Part shown: positions 13,033-21,108 of the stretch, one piece after another
How the letters are laid out: each line of letters opens with the position of its first letter
Position numbering within the stretch: the first letter of the stretch is position 1
Source: a virus
DNA: 49,228 bases
Virus record (IMG/VR): IMGVR_UViG_3300045258_000056
Coordinates: 1 to 49,228 of that record
Reading direction: 5' to 3' (one strand)
Translations under genes and position numbers: made by a program
The notes under the pieces: model-generated
The model's database searches: none
What the model saw: the letters and a program-made list of their open reading frames with translations, nothing else
What the model was told of the DNA's origin: nothing

Positions 13033-13448
13033 ACATCAAGGGTTGGTCGGCAGCGGCGCTGACCCCGATAGTCGCGTTTGTTGCGTTGTGGCCCCAGGTG
13101 GAGCCGTTCGCGGACTGGCTGCTAAAAATATTCATGCTTGCGATTGACCGGCCCTTGTTTCAGATGGGGGCTTCATCCATTGTGGCGGGACTGGCGCTGG
13201 CGGCGTTCATCCCGCATATCCCTTACATCGGCAAGTGGCAGGCAGGCACTACAAAGGGATGGACTCGATTTAGCGCGGGACTATTCACGGCAGGGTTCTT
13301 CCTGCTTCTGACGCGCCCGACCACGCCGCCCCAGTGGGCCGATTGCGGCACCTTCGCGTTCGTCGCTGGTGGGTGTGCGGCGGCTGGCTGGACTACGTTT
13401 TCAGGCTGGTTTTACAAGGTGGTGGACAAGCCGGAGTCGCTGAAATGA
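13029..13448 (+). CDS. Multi-pass membrane protein, holin candidate
   Basis: 139 residues from TTG 13029, overlapping the endolysin stop. Four or five hydrophobic segments are visible: LTPIVAFVALW, WLLKIFMLAI, SSIVAGLALAAFI, FSAGLFTAGFFLLL and FAFVAGGCAAAGW. Small, multi-pass and directly linked to the endolysin, so the best holin candidate. No family assigned with certainty. Confidence 0.6.
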   Translation: MNIKGWSAAALTPIVAFVALWPQVEPFADWLLKIFMLAIDRPLFQMGASSIVAGLALAAFIPHIPYIGKWQAGTTKGWTRFSAGLFTAGFFLLLTRPTTPPQWADCGTFAFVAGGCAAAGWTTFSGWFYKVVDKPESLK

Positions 13449-13468
13449 ACGACCAATACCACGGATTC
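13445..13468 (+). pseudogene. Broken copy of the DQYHGF micro-gene
   Basis: ATG 13445 overlaps the holin-candidate stop and codes for MNDQYHGF followed by TGA. The same start occurs at 13836 as MKDQYHGF and goes on for 21 residues. The 16 of 24-plus shared bases at the two starts suggest a duplication, of which this copy has decayed. After it come about 130 bases with no gene that I can support. Confidence 0.35.
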
Positions 13469-13599
13469 TGAATTTTTGGCGGCGGCGTGGAAGGACACGC
13501 AGGTTACGTCACGTTCTAGCGCGGGGCTTTCGATCCGTAGTGCGACCCGTGAATAGCCGGAATCAAGTCCGGCCCGCCATTTCACCAAAGGCTGAACTG

Positions 13600-13839
13600 A
13601 TGCGTAGAATTACATGGACAGTCCGCCCCGAAAAGATCGGCTGGAACGTGGTGCGCGACGACAAGGCGCTCTATTGGTTCCTCTGGAAATTCCGGGCCGT
13701 AGCCTTCGCCCGCCGCCGCTGCAATTTTGAGCTTCAGCACTATCACCAGCCGAGTGAGTTGATGATCGCTGACCGGAAGGGGCGATATACGGCTGAGGGA
13801 TCGACTTACGGCAATGACCCAAGGAATATTCCCGGATGA
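13600..13839 (+). CDS. Hypothetical protein (DUF2188-like)
   Basis: 79 residues from ATG 13600 (frame open from 13540). Starts MRRITWTVRPEKIGWNVVRD and continues with aromatic and basic residues (WKFRAVAFARRR). The pattern VRPE..GW.V.RD recalls small DUF2188-type proteins. The stop overlaps ATG 13836. Confidence 0.55.
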   Translation: MRRITWTVRPEKIGWNVVRDDKALYWFLWKFRAVAFARRRCNFELQHYHQPSELMIADRKGRYTAEGSTYGNDPRNIPG

Positions 13840-13901
13840 AAGACCAATATCACGGCTTCATTGGCGCTGAGGACATTCGCACTGGCTTCGGTGACGGCTA
13901 A
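13836..13901 (+). CDS. 21-residue micro-ORF
   Basis: ATG 13836 overlaps the preceding stop and the TAA overlaps the ATG of Rz at 13901. The peptide begins MKDQYHGFIGAEDIRTGFG. Similar tiny DQYHG proteins are, as I remember, scattered in phage lysis regions. The near-copy at 13445 supports a real small gene. Confidence 0.45.
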   Translation: MKDQYHGFIGAEDIRTGFGDG

Positions 13902-14458
13902 TGCCTTTCTGGCTATTCTTGAAACCGTTCCTAACGGGCGCTATGGCGTTCCTGAAGGGTTTGCCGTGGCAGCTATGGGCTGGACTCGGGATAATGGCGC
14001 TGGGGCTGTTCTGGGGCCATCTGCGCTTCAACGCCGGGCAGACTGAAGGACTGGCCGAGCGCGACAAGGTTCAGGCCAAGTACGATGCCCACCTGAGGGC
14101 CGACACCGACGCGCTGGACGAAGCAAAGCGCGAGGCCAGGGCCGCTGAATCCGCCCAGAAACAGGCAATGGCCGATGCCAAAGCCACCTACGCCAAGGAC
14201 AAGCAACATGCGCTCGACGCAAAAGACCTGGTTATTGCTGACCTTCGTTCTGGCGCTCGCCGGTTGCAAGACAAGTGGCGGGGTTGTGAGTCCGGCCCCA
14301 AAACCGCAGGCGGTGGACAAGGAAGCGATGGCCTCGCCGACCTACGAGCAGAAAGTGCAGGGCGAATTGTTCGATACGCCGCCGAAGCCGATGCCCAAGT
14401 AACCTACCTGCAAGGGCTGATACGCTCGGCCCCTGCTTGTTTCAGGATTGAGCCGTGA
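13901..14458 (+). CDS. Rz: Rz-like inner-membrane spanin
   Basis: 185 residues from ATG 13901. One N-terminal signal anchor (LWAGLGIMALGLFWGHLRF) is followed by a long charged coiled coil (about residues 55-120, e.g. DALDEAKREARAAESAQKQA), as in i-spanins (DUF2514 type). It pairs with the outer-membrane lipoprotein encoded inside it to fuse both membranes at lysis. This implies a Gram-negative host. Confidence 0.82.
   Translation: MPFWLFLKPFLTGAMAFLKGLPWQLWAGLGIMALGLFWGHLRFNAGQTEGLAERDKVQAKYDAHLRADTDALDEAKREARAAESAQKQAMADAKATYAKDKQHALDAKDLVIADLRSGARRLQDKWRGCESGPKTAGGGQGSDGLADLRAESAGRIVRYAAEADAQVTYLQGLIRSAPACFRIEP
14208..14402 (+). CDS. Rz1: Rz1-like outer-membrane lipoprotein spanin, embedded in Rz
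   Basis: 64 residues from ATG 14208, wholly inside Rz in the +1 frame, the lambda-type arrangement. It starts MRSTQKTWLLLTFVLALAGC: basic end, hydrophobic core and lipobox LAGC with the Cys to be lipidated. The mature part is short and Pro-rich at the end (TPPKPMPK), as o-spanins are. The frame is open from 14175 but the signal peptide fixes the start. Confidence 0.85.
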   Translation: MRSTQKTWLLLTFVLALAGCKTSGGVVSPAPKPQAVDKEAMASPTYEQKVQGELFDTPPKPMPK

Positions 14459-14577
14459 GCCTATCCACTGGCGATTTGGTCATGGGAACCATAGGCATGC
14501 TGATTGTCTGGCTTATGGAGCCGCGCTTTATGGTCGCGGTCTGGAGCGCCCTTGAGGCGGCAAAGAAGCGGAAATGA
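14455..14577 (+). CDS. 40-residue membrane peptide
   Basis: GTG 14455 overlaps the Rz stop and the own stop overlaps ATG 14574. One hydrophobic segment (VMGTIGMLIVWLMEP) and a basic end (EAAKKRK). Too short for the usual gene cut-off but double-coupled. Confidence 0.55.
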   Translation: MSLSTGDLVMGTIGMLIVWLMEPRFMVAVWSALEAAKKRK

Positions 14578-14774
14578 CCGAAGCTGAACACAATGTCCGG
14601 GTCTTGCTGAACACGGTTCCCGCCGTTGATCGGGCCATTGTGGTATTTCCGGCTGAGGGCATAGAATCCAGCGTGCGCTGGGTCGGCATGACGGCTGAAC
14701 AAGTCGCATCTACCCTGTACCAAGTGGCCGATGAAGTGTTAAGGCAGCGGGTTCCTTTGAGGGAGCGGCACTGA
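14574..14774 (+). CDS. Hypothetical protein
   Basis: 66 residues from ATG 14574 (ATGA overlap). Soluble, with VPAVDRAIVVFPAEGIESSV and VASTLYQVADEVLRQR. Its stop shares one base with the next ATG. No family recognised. Confidence 0.6.
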   Translation: MTEAEHNVRVLLNTVPAVDRAIVVFPAEGIESSVRWVGMTAEQVASTLYQVADEVLRQRVPLRERH

Positions 14775-14974
14775 TGGACGGGATAGAGACATTATTGGCG
14801 ACATTGAGCGCCGATCCCGAGTTCAAGCGCAGGTTGGCCGAAAACAGTTTCATGCACAGTCTGGATTGGACGGATAGCCAACTAAAGCGGTACAACGCTC
14901 GCCTGTTTGACCTGGGCGCTCGGCAGATTCGCTGGCGGCCTAGCCGCTTGAGCCTTGAGGGTGTGCTGAGATGA
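14774..14974 (+). CDS. Hypothetical protein
   Basis: 66 residues from ATG 14774. Charged, helical, with LLATLSADPEFKRRLAENSF. No family recognised. Coupled to the next gene by overlap. Confidence 0.6.
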   Translation: MDGIETLLATLSADPEFKRRLAENSFMHSLDWTDSQLKRYNARLFDLGARQIRWRPSRLSLEGVLR

Positions 14975-15192
14975 TGACTTGGAAGCACTGGGCTGTGATG
15001 TGGCTAGTGCCTGACGCGCAGACTGAGGCCATGTGGTTGTTATATGCCAGACAGCTTGCTTTGGCGTTTGACAGCAATGTTCCGGCCATCGTCCTATTGG
15101 CGATGGTTTGGACGGTGCATGTTGTCATTGTCAGTGCCCTTATTTTCGGGCCGCTTATACTGATGGGATGGCCTGGGAATCATGGCCTGTGA
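14971..15192 (+). CDS. Two-segment membrane protein
   Basis: 73 residues from ATG 14971. Hydrophobic stretches include VPAIVLLAMVWTVHVVIVSA and LIFGPLILMGW. Possibly a lysis accessory protein; no family recognised. Overlaps the next gene by 25 nt. Confidence 0.55.
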   Translation: MMTWKHWAVMWLVPDAQTEAMWLLYARQLALAFDSNVPAIVLLAMVWTVHVVIVSALIFGPLILMGWPGNHGL

Positions 15193-15416
15193 CTCATGCA
15201 CTAGACGGCGCGAGCAGCTTATCCGAGCCGCTGCCATTGCCCGAGAGCGTGCCGCCCTGTTGTTCAAGCGCGTTAGTCGAACTACTAACCGCCCAAGTGA
15301 AAGCGATCAACGGGCTGATGGACGCAATAGACCGCCTAGCCCAAAGCAATGAGGCGATGGTGGATGCCTTGATTGCGGGCGAGGATGAAGAAGGGGCTGG
15401 TAGTCAGCACCTGTGA
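15168..15416 (+). CDS. Hypothetical protein
   Basis: 82 residues from ATG 15168; upstream extension to 15108 is unlikely because it would lie wholly over the membrane gene. C-terminal helical part LLTAQVKAINGLMDAIDRLA. No family recognised. The stop overlaps the GTG of the packaging-type HNH gene. Confidence 0.55.
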   Translation: MAWESWPVTHALDGASSLSEPLPLPESVPPCCSSALVELLTAQVKAINGLMDAIDRLAQSNEAMVDALIAGEDEEGAGSQHL

Positions 15417-15691
15417 GCCAATGGGCGCACCTCTACAACGCCCGATCCTGGCGTAAGCGCAGGGCTGAGCAGCTACGGCGTGAGCCACTATGTAAGTTCT
15501 GCCTAAGGGTGGGAAGGGTGACGGAAGCCACTGTGGCTGACCACCGGATTCCGCATAGAGGCGACCTTGTGCTGTTTGCTGGCCCTTTGGATTCGTTATG
15601 CAAGCACTGTCACGATAGCGTTAAGGCCCGTGAGGAAGGCGGCAACCCGATCATCGGGGTGGATGCGCAGGGATGGCCCTTGCATGGGTGA
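15413..15691 (+). CDS. HNH endonuclease, terminase-associated type
   Basis: 92 residues from GTG 15413. The short HNH domain reads LYNARSWRKRRAEQLRREP, then CKFCLRVGR, then VADHRIPHRGD, then LDSLCKHCHDSVKA. This type commonly lies just before terminase in HK97-like phages, where it supports DNA cleavage during packaging together with TerL. Here another HNH gene lies between it and terS. Confidence 0.85.
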   Translation: MSQWAHLYNARSWRKRRAEQLRREPLCKFCLRVGRVTEATVADHRIPHRGDLVLFAGPLDSLCKHCHDSVKAREEGGNPIIGVDAQGWPLHG

Positions 15692-16580
15692 TGAGATCAA
15701 GCGTTGTGGGATTGAAGGTTGCGAGTCGCCCGTTTGTGCGTTGGATATGTGCGTAAAGCACTATCAGCGGCAGCGGGCGCATGGCGACCCTATGTTTACG
15801 AAGCGTGGCCTAAGGGTAGAAAAGGCATGCAAATGCTGTGGGTTGGTCATGCGCTTGAAGCCTGCCAAGGCCAAACAGCGGCTTTATTGCTCACGGGCAT
15901 GTCAGGCAAAAGGGTCGGTTCTGTCTAAGGGGCTTAGCCCTAGGGCCGACTCTATGACCGCCTGCTTAGGGTGTGGCCTGCCTGTCACTAGGCCCATGAG
16001 GGCCAAGGATGCGGCTAAGTTCTGTGGTCGCTCCTGCTATGGGGTATGGAAGGTTAAGGCCCATGATGAGCGATGGAGTGAGCTAAGGCACGCTAAGGAA
16101 GCCGAAAGGGCTAGGCTGGCAGTAGTGCAGCCAGAGCTAGATGCGCTACATAGAATGGCCCGTTATGTAGAGAGGCCGTCTAGGCGCAAATGTGCTGGCT
16201 GTGATGCCTTGGTTATAAATCGAAAGTGGGCTAGGTTCTGCCCTTCATGCAGGGAGGCCGGGAAGAAGTCCGCTGCTAGGCGATTAAAGCTAACCCCCGC
16301 TTACAAGGCATTGAAGCTAAAGCACAAGACCCTGCGGCGAGCTAGGCAAGAGATAGAGGCTGAAGCCGTTAACCCGTATGTCGTGTTCCATAAGGCAGGC
16401 TGGAAGTGTCAGATATGCGGGGTGGATACGCCTAGGAGGCTGCGAGGGACATATGAGCCTAACGCGCCCGAGCTAGATCACATCGTGCCCTTGGCTAAGG
16501 GTGGCGGCCATACATGGGCTAATGTTCAGTGCTCATGTAGGCGGTGCAACGGGGCTAAGGGTGCATCCTTGGCGGCATAG
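15684..16580 (+). CDS. Large multi-zinc HNH endonuclease
   Basis: 298 residues from ATG 15684, overlapping the previous gene by 8 nt. At least four Cys pairs (CGIEGCES, CKCCGL/YCSRAC, CLGCGL/FCGRSC, CAGCDA/FCPSC) precede a C-terminal HNH site: CQICGVD, then ELDHIVPLAKGGGHTW, then CSCRRCNGAKG. Codon use differs from the neighbours: CTAG, TAGG and AGG are frequent, which suggests recent acquisition. Likely homing-type nuclease sitting between the packaging HNH gene and terS. Confidence 0.78.
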   Translation: MGDEIKRCGIEGCESPVCALDMCVKHYQRQRAHGDPMFTKRGLRVEKACKCCGLVMRLKPAKAKQRLYCSRACQAKGSVLSKGLSPRADSMTACLGCGLPVTRPMRAKDAAKFCGRSCYGVWKVKAHDERWSELRHAKEAERARLAVVQPELDALHRMARYVERPSRRKCAGCDALVINRKWARFCPSCREAGKKSAARRLKLTPAYKALKLKHKTLRRARQEIEAEAVNPYVVFHKAGWKCQICGVDTPRRLRGTYEPNAPELDHIVPLAKGGGHTWANVQCSCRRCNGAKGASLAA

Positions 16581-16650
16581 GTAGGGGGCGGAGGGTTCCC
16601 ACGAAAAAGCGATTCATAATGTACACCGCGCCAGACGGTTTCTGCGCACG

Positions 16651-16680
16651 TTTACAGTTGGTCGGACGACCAGAAATAAC
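16651..16680 (+). promoter_or_regulatory. Candidate late promoter with overlapping palindrome
   Basis: TTTACA (16651-16656), 18-nt spacer, AATAAC (16675-16680), 14 nt before the terS start. The spacer contains the perfect inverted repeat TGGTCG-GA-CGACCA (16659-16672), a likely operator for a dimeric regulator. The whole gap 16581-16693 has no gene. Confidence 0.5.
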
Positions 16681-16693
16681 GAGCCGTTAACAC

Positions 16694-17077
16694 ATGGGAA
16701 ACCCGAGACTTCCGATAGCCAAGGCTGAGGCTTCTGGCGCAGCCATGCTTCACCCTGAGCGACACCGGGGCCGGAAAGCCCCAAGACAGCGCCCGGTCGG
16801 TGAGCCTTACGCGACCATGACCGATGACCAGAAGCGGGTTTGGGCCGAATGCCAGTTGGACATGCCCTGGTTGAAGTCGGGTCACCGGCTGTTGCTGAGG
16901 CAGGTATGCGTACTTGCGGCCCGGATGGACACCGAGACAGACATGGGTATTTCCGCCCATCAGGCGCTTAGCGCCATGCTGTCGAAACTGGGGGCGACCC
17001 CGACTGATGAAAGCAAAGTGAGCTTTGATGCTGGCGAAGACGAAGACCCTGCCGATAAGTTCTTCAGACAGAACTAG
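16694..17077 (+). CDS. terS: Terminase small subunit (P27-like)
   Basis: 127 residues from ATG 16694. Family-like features are the basic start with HPERHRGRKAPRQRP, then MTDDQKRVWAECQLDMPWLK, a helix with LLLRQVCVLAARM and the SKLGATPTDESKV block typical of P27-family small terminases, which bind the packaging site and recruit TerL. It overlaps terL by 50 nt. No clear Shine-Dalgarno is visible. Confidence 0.82.
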   Translation: MGNPRLPIAKAEASGAAMLHPERHRGRKAPRQRPVGEPYATMTDDQKRVWAECQLDMPWLKSGHRLLLRQVCVLAARMDTETDMGISAHQALSAMLSKLGATPTDESKVSFDAGEDEDPADKFFRQN

Positions 17078-18890
17078 GCAGTATGCGGAGGATGTGGTTG
17101 CCGGGGCGATAGTTGCCGGGCCGCATGTTCGCAATGCCTGTCGGCGGCACTTGCTGGATTTGGAAAAGGGCCATGAGCGCGGCCTTTGGTTTGATGAGGC
17201 GGCAGCGGCCCATGAGATAGCCTACTTTGAGGGGGTGCTGAAACTGTCGGAAGGGCAGTTTGAAGGCAAACCGTTCCTGCTAGACCCGAGCCAAGCCTTC
17301 ATCATCGGCTCGCTGTTTGGTTGGAAGCGGGCGGACGGTGAGCGCCGGTTTCGCCGTGGCTATGCGGAGATGGGTAAAGGCAACGGGAAAAGTCCCCTTG
17401 CTGGCGGCATCGGCCTGAATGGGCTGGCTTCTCAGGGAGAGTCTGGGGCACAGATTTATTCGGCAGCGGCCAAGCGTGAGCAGGCAGGCATCCTGTTTGC
17501 TGACGCGGTGAAGATGGTCAAGCAGTCCCCCGCGTTAAAAAAGCGTTTGCAGTTTTCAGGCGGTGAAGGGCGCGAGTTCAATATCGCCCATCACGCCAGC
17601 GGGTCATTTTTCCGGCCTGTGTCGAAGGACACCGGCAGGACAGGTTCCGGCCCGCGTCCGTATTTCGTCCTAGCGGATGAGGTTCACGAATTACCTGACC
17701 GGACGATCTTGGAAACGCTGGAACGCGGCTTTAAGTTCCGCCGCTCGCCGCTGCTTTTCATGATTACCAATTCCGGCAGCAACCGGAACAGCGTCGCTTG
17801 GGAGGAACATGAACACGCTGTGAGGGTGGCGGCAGGCCATACGGAAGCAGTCAATGACCCGACCTTCGTGGGCGAGCCGTTGGATGACACGACCTTCAGT
17901 TATGTTTGCGCGTTGGATGAGGGCGATGATCCGCTGCATGACCCGAGTTGCTGGGTCAAGGCAAACCCGTTGCTGGGTGTGACCATTACCCATCAGTATT
18001 TGGCCGATGCGGTGGCGCTGGCTAAGTCTATTCCCGGCAAGTTGAACGGTATTTTGCGGCTTCACTTCTGTGTCTGGACCGACGCGGAAACGGCGTGGAT
18101 GACCCGCGAAACCTTGGAGCCTGCCTTGGCAGACTTTGAGATAAGCGAACACGCCGGAAAGGAAGTCTATCTCGGGCTCGACCTTTCACAGAACCGGGAC
18201 ATAACCGCGCTATCGGCGGTAGTGAAAACCGGGGAAATCGAGTGTGAGGTTTTGGTTGACGGCAAGAAACAAACCGTCCTGAAGCCTACGTTCGATATGT
18301 GGGCGGAGGCATGGACTCCGAAAGACACGATGGAAGCCCGAGAGCTTCGGGACAAACTGCCGTACTCGGTTTGGGTGGCGCAGGGGCATTTACACGCGCC
18401 CAAGGGCCAGAGCATTAGCTTCCGGCATGTGGCGCAGCGCGTGGCTGAATACGGCCATGAGTTCAACGTCAAACTGGTTGCTTATGATCGGTTTGCGTTC
18501 AAGCAGTTTGAAACGGAAGCCGAAGCTATTGGGCTGAAGCTTGAGTTTGTAGAGCATCCGCAAGGCGGCCTGAAAAAAGGCAAGCCCACGGAGGCCATGA
18601 AAGAGGCCGCGAAACGCGCCAAGAAAGAGCCGGAAGGAATGTGGATGCCTGGGTCGGTTCGGTTGTTTGAGGATGCTTTGTTAGAGGGTCGGCTTCGCAT
18701 CCGAAGGAATCCGGTTTTGGTTTCCGCGATCATGTCAGCGGTCACGGAGGAAGATAAGTGGGGCAATCATTGGCTCGCCAAAACGCGCTCCACAAACAAG
18801 ATTGACTGTGCGGTGGCAGGATGTATGGCGATAGGCGCGGCAAACGCTGTCCCCGTGGTCACGCAAAAGCTGGTGATGTTCGTTCTATGA
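17028..18890 (+). CDS. terL: Terminase large subunit (HK97/P27 partner type)
   Basis: 620 residues from ATG 17028 (TTG 17025 is the alternative). ATPase: a Walker A-like GKGNGKS at 116-122 and Walker B YFVLADE at about 212-218, followed by a coupling region ending FMITNSGSNRNS. The C-terminal nuclease half begins EVYLGLDLSQNRDITAL and includes LVAYDRFAFKQFE, the usual RNase-H-like acidic positions. It translocates DNA into the prohead and cuts it. Length and order fit HK97-like TerL. Confidence 0.93.
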   Translation: MLAKTKTLPISSSDRTRQYAEDVVAGAIVAGPHVRNACRRHLLDLEKGHERGLWFDEAAAAHEIAYFEGVLKLSEGQFEGKPFLLDPSQAFIIGSLFGWKRADGERRFRRGYAEMGKGNGKSPLAGGIGLNGLASQGESGAQIYSAAAKREQAGILFADAVKMVKQSPALKKRLQFSGGEGREFNIAHHASGSFFRPVSKDTGRTGSGPRPYFVLADEVHELPDRTILETLERGFKFRRSPLLFMITNSGSNRNSVAWEEHEHAVRVAAGHTEAVNDPTFVGEPLDDTTFSYVCALDEGDDPLHDPSCWVKANPLLGVTITHQYLADAVALAKSIPGKLNGILRLHFCVWTDAETAWMTRETLEPALADFEISEHAGKEVYLGLDLSQNRDITALSAVVKTGEIECEVLVDGKKQTVLKPTFDMWAEAWTPKDTMEARELRDKLPYSVWVAQGHLHAPKGQSISFRHVAQRVAEYGHEFNVKLVAYDRFAFKQFETEAEAIGLKLEFVEHPQGGLKKGKPTEAMKEAAKRAKKEPEGMWMPGSVRLFEDALLEGRLRIRRNPVLVSAIMSAVTEEDKWGNHWLAKTRSTNKIDCAVAGCMAIGAANAVPVVTQKLVMFVL

Positions 18891-19024
18891 CCGCCTGCCA
18901 AGGCTGCATCAGCCGCCAGCGCCGCCTAGTGAAATTGTTGTGCAAGAAGCCGGACAGTTCGCTTTGCCGTAGGGCAAAAGCGCGTCTGGACAGGATGCTT
19001 TTACCTACTGAGGCAAAGAAATGA
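18887..19024 (+). CDS. 45-residue basic Cys-containing protein
   Basis: ATG 18887 overlaps the terL stop, and its stop overlaps the protease start at 19021. Very basic (CISRQRRLVKLLCKKPD) with four Cys. It continues the operon without gap, so it is probably real; the frame is open to 18821 but that would lie inside terL. Confidence 0.5.
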   Translation: MTACQGCISRQRRLVKLLCKKPDSSLCRRAKARLDRMLLPTEAKK

Positions 19025-19572
19025 GCATGAATCGCGCTTACTCCGCTTTTGAAATCAAGGCGGTGGACGATGAAAGGCGAGTGATTACTGGCCTCGCCAC
19101 CAGCCCGGTTCCTGATCGGGCGGGCGACATTGTGAACCCGATGGGCGTGAAGTACGCCAACCCCCTGCCGTTCCTCTGGCAGCATCGCCACGACTCGCCA
19201 GTGGGTACGGTCATTTTCGACAAGCCCACGAAGAACGGAATTACCTTTACCGCAACGCTTCCCAAGATTACCGAAGCTGGCCCGCTGAAAGATATGGTGG
19301 ACATGGCATGGCAGGCGATCAAGGAAAAGCTGGTGCGCGGTGTGTCCATCGGATTTCGCCCTCTGAAGTACGCCTATCTCGAAAGTGGCGGCGTGGATTT
19401 TCAGGAGTCCGAAGTGTATGAATTGAGCGCGGTGACCATCCCAATGCACCAGCTCGCCACCATTCAGAACATCAAGGCGATGGATGCGGCTATCAAGCGC
19501 CCCGTCCGCCTTCTCACGCTCAAGAAAGACCACGAAAAACTTCCTGGCGGCGCTGTCCGCCTTATCCGCTAA
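19021..19572 (+). CDS. HK97-type prohead protease
   Basis: 183 residues from ATG 19021. Serine protease of the U35/HK97 family: the catalytic His lies in PFLWQHRHD (H55 or H57) and the Ser in LVRGVSIGF (S109), with the initial VITGLATSPVPDRAGDIV strand typical of the family. It removes the scaffold-like N-terminal arm of the capsid protein encoded next. Confidence 0.92.
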   Translation: MSMNRAYSAFEIKAVDDERRVITGLATSPVPDRAGDIVNPMGVKYANPLPFLWQHRHDSPVGTVIFDKPTKNGITFTATLPKITEAGPLKDMVDMAWQAIKEKLVRGVSIGFRPLKYAYLESGGVDFQESEVYELSAVTIPMHQLATIQNIKAMDAAIKRPVRLLTLKKDHEKLPGGAVRLIR

Positions 19573-19635
19573 GCAGGCATTGCCTCCCGTTGCACGGAGG
19601 CCATAGGGCTGCTCCTTTTCATCAACAGGAAAACC

Positions 19636-21060
19636 ATGAAGACCTTCGCTGAACAAATCGCTGCTTTGGAGGCCACTCGCGCCGCCAAGTCGGCCCGCAT
19701 GGCTGAGATCATGCAGAAATCCATGGATGAGGGCCGTTCTACCGATACGGCTGAATCCGAGGAGTTCGACACCGTTGAGGGTGAAGTCAAGACCCTTGAC
19801 GCCGACCTCGTGCGCCTTCGCAAGATGGAACGCATTGCCGCCGAGAACGCCAAGGCCGTGGATACCGCGCCCGTGCGTGATACCCCGGCTCGCCCCGATG
19901 GCCTCGTCACGCTCAAGACCGTGGAAAAGCTGGAGCCGGGCATCGCGTTCGCCCGTTACGCCATGTGCTTGACCAAGGCCAAGGGCAATCACCTGATCGC
20001 GTTCCAGTTGGCCGAGCGCCACTTTCCGCAGACCGAGTCTGTGGTCAAGACGCTGAAGTTCCAGTCGGAAGGCTGTGACTTGCAGGAAATGATGAGGATC
20101 AAAACCACGATCCCAGCGGGTACGTCCACCGATTCCACTTGGGCGCTCCCGTTGGTGTACGCCAATACCTTCGGTGGTGACTTCATCGAATACCTGCGTC
20201 CGCGCACCCTGATCGGTCAGGCACAGTTCCGCGCCGTTCCGTTCAATGTTCGCATCGGCGGCCAGACCAGCGGCGGCACGGCGGGCTGGGTCGGCCAGGG
20301 CAAGAGCAAGCCTGTTACGAAGTTCGACTTCAACGCCACGACCGTTCCGTTTACCAAGGTCGCGGCCATTGCGGTCATCACGCAGGAGCTGGCTCGTTTC
20401 TCCGATCCGTCGGCGGAGCGTCTGGTGCGTGACTCGCTGGCGGATTGCGTCATCGCCCGCGTGGACTCGGACTTGTTTGATCCCGATGTGGCGGCAGTCG
20501 CCAACGTCAACCCGGCTGGCCTGCTGAACGGCGTGAATCCGGTGGCTGGCCCGACCGGCAGCGACCCGGATGATATTCGCTGCGCGTTGCTTCGCCTGTG
20601 GGCACCGTGGGATTCGACCAACATCGGTGCGCGTCCGGCTTACTTCACGACTCCCGCTGTCGCTCGCTTCCTGGCGTTCATGCGTGATGCGTTGGGTACT
20701 CCGGCGTTCCCTGGCGTGACTCCGTTCGGCGGCTCGCTGGATGGCATCCCGCTGCGTGTTTCGCAGTACCTCGCCAACAACGGCGGTTCCGGTGGCGCTC
20801 CCTTCATCCTGGCGGATGAGGCGGAAATCTACTTGGCCGACGATGGCAGCGTGACGCTCGACCAGTCCGATCAGGCTTCCATCGAAATGACGGATGCTCC
20901 GGTCGGTTCGTCCAGCGCGTCGGTGACCAGCAATGGCTCGCCGTTCGTGTCCATGTGGCAGACCAACAGCATCGCGTTCCGCGCCGAAAGGTTCATCTGG
21001 TGGGGTGCCCGTCGTTCGGGTGCTATCCAGTGGATTGACGGCTTCCCGACCGCCTGCTGA
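19636..21060 (+). CDS. Major capsid protein, HK97 fold
   Basis: 474 residues from ATG 19636. Residues 1-110 are the charged, helical delta/scaffold domain (FAEQIAALEATRAAKSARMA) expected to be removed by the protease. The HK97 core follows, with VRIGGQTSGGTAGWVGQG, KVAAIAVITQELARFS, the conserved C-terminal SMWQTNSIAFRAERF and WWGARRSG. A strong terminator lies directly after the stop. Confidence 0.93.
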   Translation: MKTFAEQIAALEATRAAKSARMAEIMQKSMDEGRSTDTAESEEFDTVEGEVKTLDADLVRLRKMERIAAENAKAVDTAPVRDTPARPDGLVTLKTVEKLEPGIAFARYAMCLTKAKGNHLIAFQLAERHFPQTESVVKTLKFQSEGCDLQEMMRIKTTIPAGTSTDSTWALPLVYANTFGGDFIEYLRPRTLIGQAQFRAVPFNVRIGGQTSGGTAGWVGQGKSKPVTKFDFNATTVPFTKVAAIAVITQELARFSDPSAERLVRDSLADCVIARVDSDLFDPDVAAVANVNPAGLLNGVNPVAGPTGSDPDDIRCALLRLWAPWDSTNIGARPAYFTTPAVARFLAFMRDALGTPAFPGVTPFGGSLDGIPLRVSQYLANNGGSGGAPFILADEAEIYLADDGSVTLDQSDQASIEMTDAPVGSSSASVTSNGSPFVSMWQTNSIAFRAERFIWWGARRSGAIQWIDGFPTAC

Positions 21061-21070
21061 GTTGTACCCT

Positions 21071-21098
21071 GAGAGGCCCTTCGGGGCCTCTCTTTTCT
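21071..21098 (+). terminator. Intrinsic terminator after the capsid gene
   Basis: GAGAGGCCC (21071-21079) and GGGCCTCTC (21084-21092) form a perfect 9-bp stem with a TTCG loop, followed by TTTTCT. It starts 10 nt after the capsid stop and would let capsid mRNA build up over the downstream connector genes. Confidence 0.92.
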
Positions 21099-21108
21099 GG
21101 AGCAATAG

